From assembly GCA_947462945.1 (NCBI GenBank), contig CANHTE010000088.1:1-6311 (forward strand): a DNA stretch of 6,311 bases. The letters are read 5' to 3'. The translations under genes were made by a program, and so were the position numbers. The notes beneath the pieces are model-generated. The model searched no databases and was not told the DNA's origin. It worked only from the letters and a program-made list of their open reading frames with translations. This DNA is from Acetobacteraceae bacterium. Its GTDB lineage: Bacteria; Pseudomonadota; Alphaproteobacteria; Acetobacterales; Acetobacteraceae. Below are positions 5,295 through 6,311 of this stretch, piece after piece (the stretch's first letter is position 1; each line of letters begins with the position of its first letter).

Positions 5295-6242
5295 TCAGGC
5301 GCGCTGCCCCGCGGCGCGCGCCTGCAACTCCTCGAATTTGCGTGACACGCCGGAGATGCGGGCTTCCCACACCGGATCAGGGCGCTGGCCCCCACTGACG
5401 CGAAAAAAGGCCTGGAGCATGCAGGCAACCGCGAAGGGCTCGATCAGCGCCGCCTTCACCGACCAGGCGAAGATCAGGGCAAAGACGATCCCGCCCGCCG
5501 ACCAGCCGCCCGGCATGGCATAGGCAATGCCAGCGGCAGGGGCGAGCATGCCGAGGAAGACCAGCAAGGTCAGCGCCCAGACGATGACCATCAGGAACGC
5601 CGCATTGCGCATCATCGCCCCCGCATTCTGCGCGTAGAGCACCAGCCCAATCCGCCCTGAATCCCAGGCATTGGTGGATTGGGTCCGGATGGAATGGCCG
5701 AGGATCACCTCATCCATCAGGCCCACGGCCAGCCGCAGGAAGGCTCGGATCAGCGCCATCAATTGCTGCAATCCAGGGATGGGCAGCAGCCCGGCCACCC
5801 CCTGCACCAGGCCGAGGATGGCGCCCAGCACACCACGCACCAATTGATCGAACAGGAACAGGATATTCGCCTCGGCGAAGCGCTGCTTCACGATGGTCCC
5901 GGCATGCTCGATCTGCGCTTGGCCGGCGGGCAGGTTTCGCCCTTCCATCAGCTCGATCATCACGGCGATATGCCCGGCCTTGATGATATAGAGGATGTAT
6001 TCGCGCAGCAGATAGACGATGCCCGCCGTCAGGCCAAAACCGACCAGCCCACCCACAACCGTGGCGCCACCGCGGAAATCCGCCGTGCCGGCCGCGCCGA
6101 TCAACCAGCCAAGCCCCGCGCCGCTGCCAGTCAACAACACATAGGCAAGGGCGATGCTGAAATAGACCAGCATCCGAACCACCAGGAAGGGCCAGGTGCG
6201 GGCCATCAGCCCCAAGGCGCCGGTGACCGAGAAATCCCACAT
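5295..6242 (-). CDS. Multi-pass membrane protein of unknown function
   Basis: A 315-residue membrane protein that I cannot place in a named family. Hydrophobic segments lie at about 19-38, 60-78, 132-153, 214-235 and 248-270, with further weak ones. Between them are polar stretches such as LREYILYIIKAGHIAVMIEL (79-98), followed by a charged loop to about 125. A conserved-looking loop DEVILGHSIRTQSTNAWDSG (177-196) follows a hydrophobic segment. The C-terminal tail (about 284-315) is charged and helical and probably cytoplasmic. There is no cleavable signal peptide. The ATG at 6242 is preferred to an in-frame TTG at 6257 because GGAGAG (6253-6248) lies 5 bases before it and would be internal to the longer form. 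The gene is convergent with the desaturase gene, 6 bases apart, and so is not part of that operon. No function is inferred. Confidence 0.8.
   Translation of the reverse strand: MWDFSVTGALGLMARTWPFLVVRMLVYFSIALAYVLLTGSGAGLGWLIGAAGTADFRGGATVVGGLVGFGLTAGIVYLLREYILYIIKAGHIAVMIELMEGRNLPAGQAQIEHAGTIVKQRFAEANILFLFDQLVRGVLGAILGLVQGVAGLLPIPGLQQLMALIRAFLRLAVGLMDEVILGHSIRTQSTNAWDSGRIGLVLYAQNAGAMMRNAAFLMVIVWALTLLVFLGMLAPAAGIAYAMPGGWSAGGIVFALIFAWSVKAALIEPFAVACMLQAFFRVSGGQRPDPVWEARISGVSRKFEELQARAAGQRA
5296..5324. terminator. GC-rich inverted repeat at convergent gene junction
   Basis: CAGGCGCGC (5296-5304) and GCGCGCCTG (5316-5324) form a perfect 9-bp inverted repeat with an 11-base loop. It overlaps the last codons of the leftward membrane-protein gene and begins 8 bases after the desaturase stop. 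No T-run follows on either strand, so it is not a canonical intrinsic terminator. It may still mark or protect both 3' ends. Confidence 0.35.
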
Positions 6243-6311
6243 TGTCTCTCTCCGCAATCAACGCCGGAAAAGAATGCTCGCCGATATAGCCTGGAGCAAG
6301 GCTGCCGCCGC

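Noticed and set aside
6280..6303. TTGCTC and CATTCT spaced by 17 bases upstream of the leftward membrane protein gene
   Set aside because: Each hexamer matches the sigma-70 consensus at only about half its positions, which is not enough to call a promoter.
6274..6311. A possible divergent gene start (MLADIAWSKAAA) running off the window's right edge
   Set aside because: Only 12 codons are visible, one is the rare ATA, and there is no convincing Shine-Dalgarno, so it cannot be supported.

Overview
The window is a gene-dense, GC-rich stretch with long open frames and G/C-biased third codon positions. The protein sequences read as alphaproteobacterial. An Acetobacteraceae-like (Roseomonas-type) heterotroph is my best guess, from composition and family resemblance only. 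There is no rRNA, tRNA, CRISPR array, insertion sequence or other mobile element that I can see.

Left block (1-1185, minus strand): a two-gene operon. It encodes an SbtA-type sodium-dependent bicarbonate permease and, overlapping its stop by 4 bases (ATGA), a PII-like SbtB-type regulator whose 3' end is cut off by the window edge. Both genes carry long poly-G runs in the sense strand (G8 in sbtA, G9 in the T-loop region of sbtB).

Divergent intergenic region (1186-1305): about 120 bases between sbtA and the rightward genes. It holds a 7-bp inverted repeat near the sbtA start, a 12-base near-palindrome and a very short polyproline reading frame.

Central block (1306-5288, plus strand): an unrecognised 125-residue protein, then a likely operon. 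Its genes are a PuuE-like (polysaccharide-deacetylase fold) allantoinase homologue, a 65-residue AtzG/GatC-like small subunit, an amidase-signature hydrolase with a complete Lys-cisSer-Ser triad, and a membrane fatty-acid-desaturase-family protein with three histidine boxes. The last three genes are joined by 4-base stop/start overlaps (GTGA, ATGA). A 13-codon leader-like frame with a good Shine-Dalgarno sequence sits between the PuuE-like and AtzG-like genes and also ends in an ATGA overlap. The simplest reading is a catabolic pathway: a cyclic amide or ureide is opened by the PuuE-like enzyme, the product is hydrolysed by the AtzG/amidase pair, and an unexplained diiron membrane oxidase or desaturase is made with them. 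The substrate is unknown.

Right block (5295-6242, minus strand): a multi-pass membrane protein of unknown function, convergent with the desaturase gene with only 6 bases between stop codons. A GC-rich inverted repeat lies at the junction. The last ~70 bases are the upstream region of this gene.
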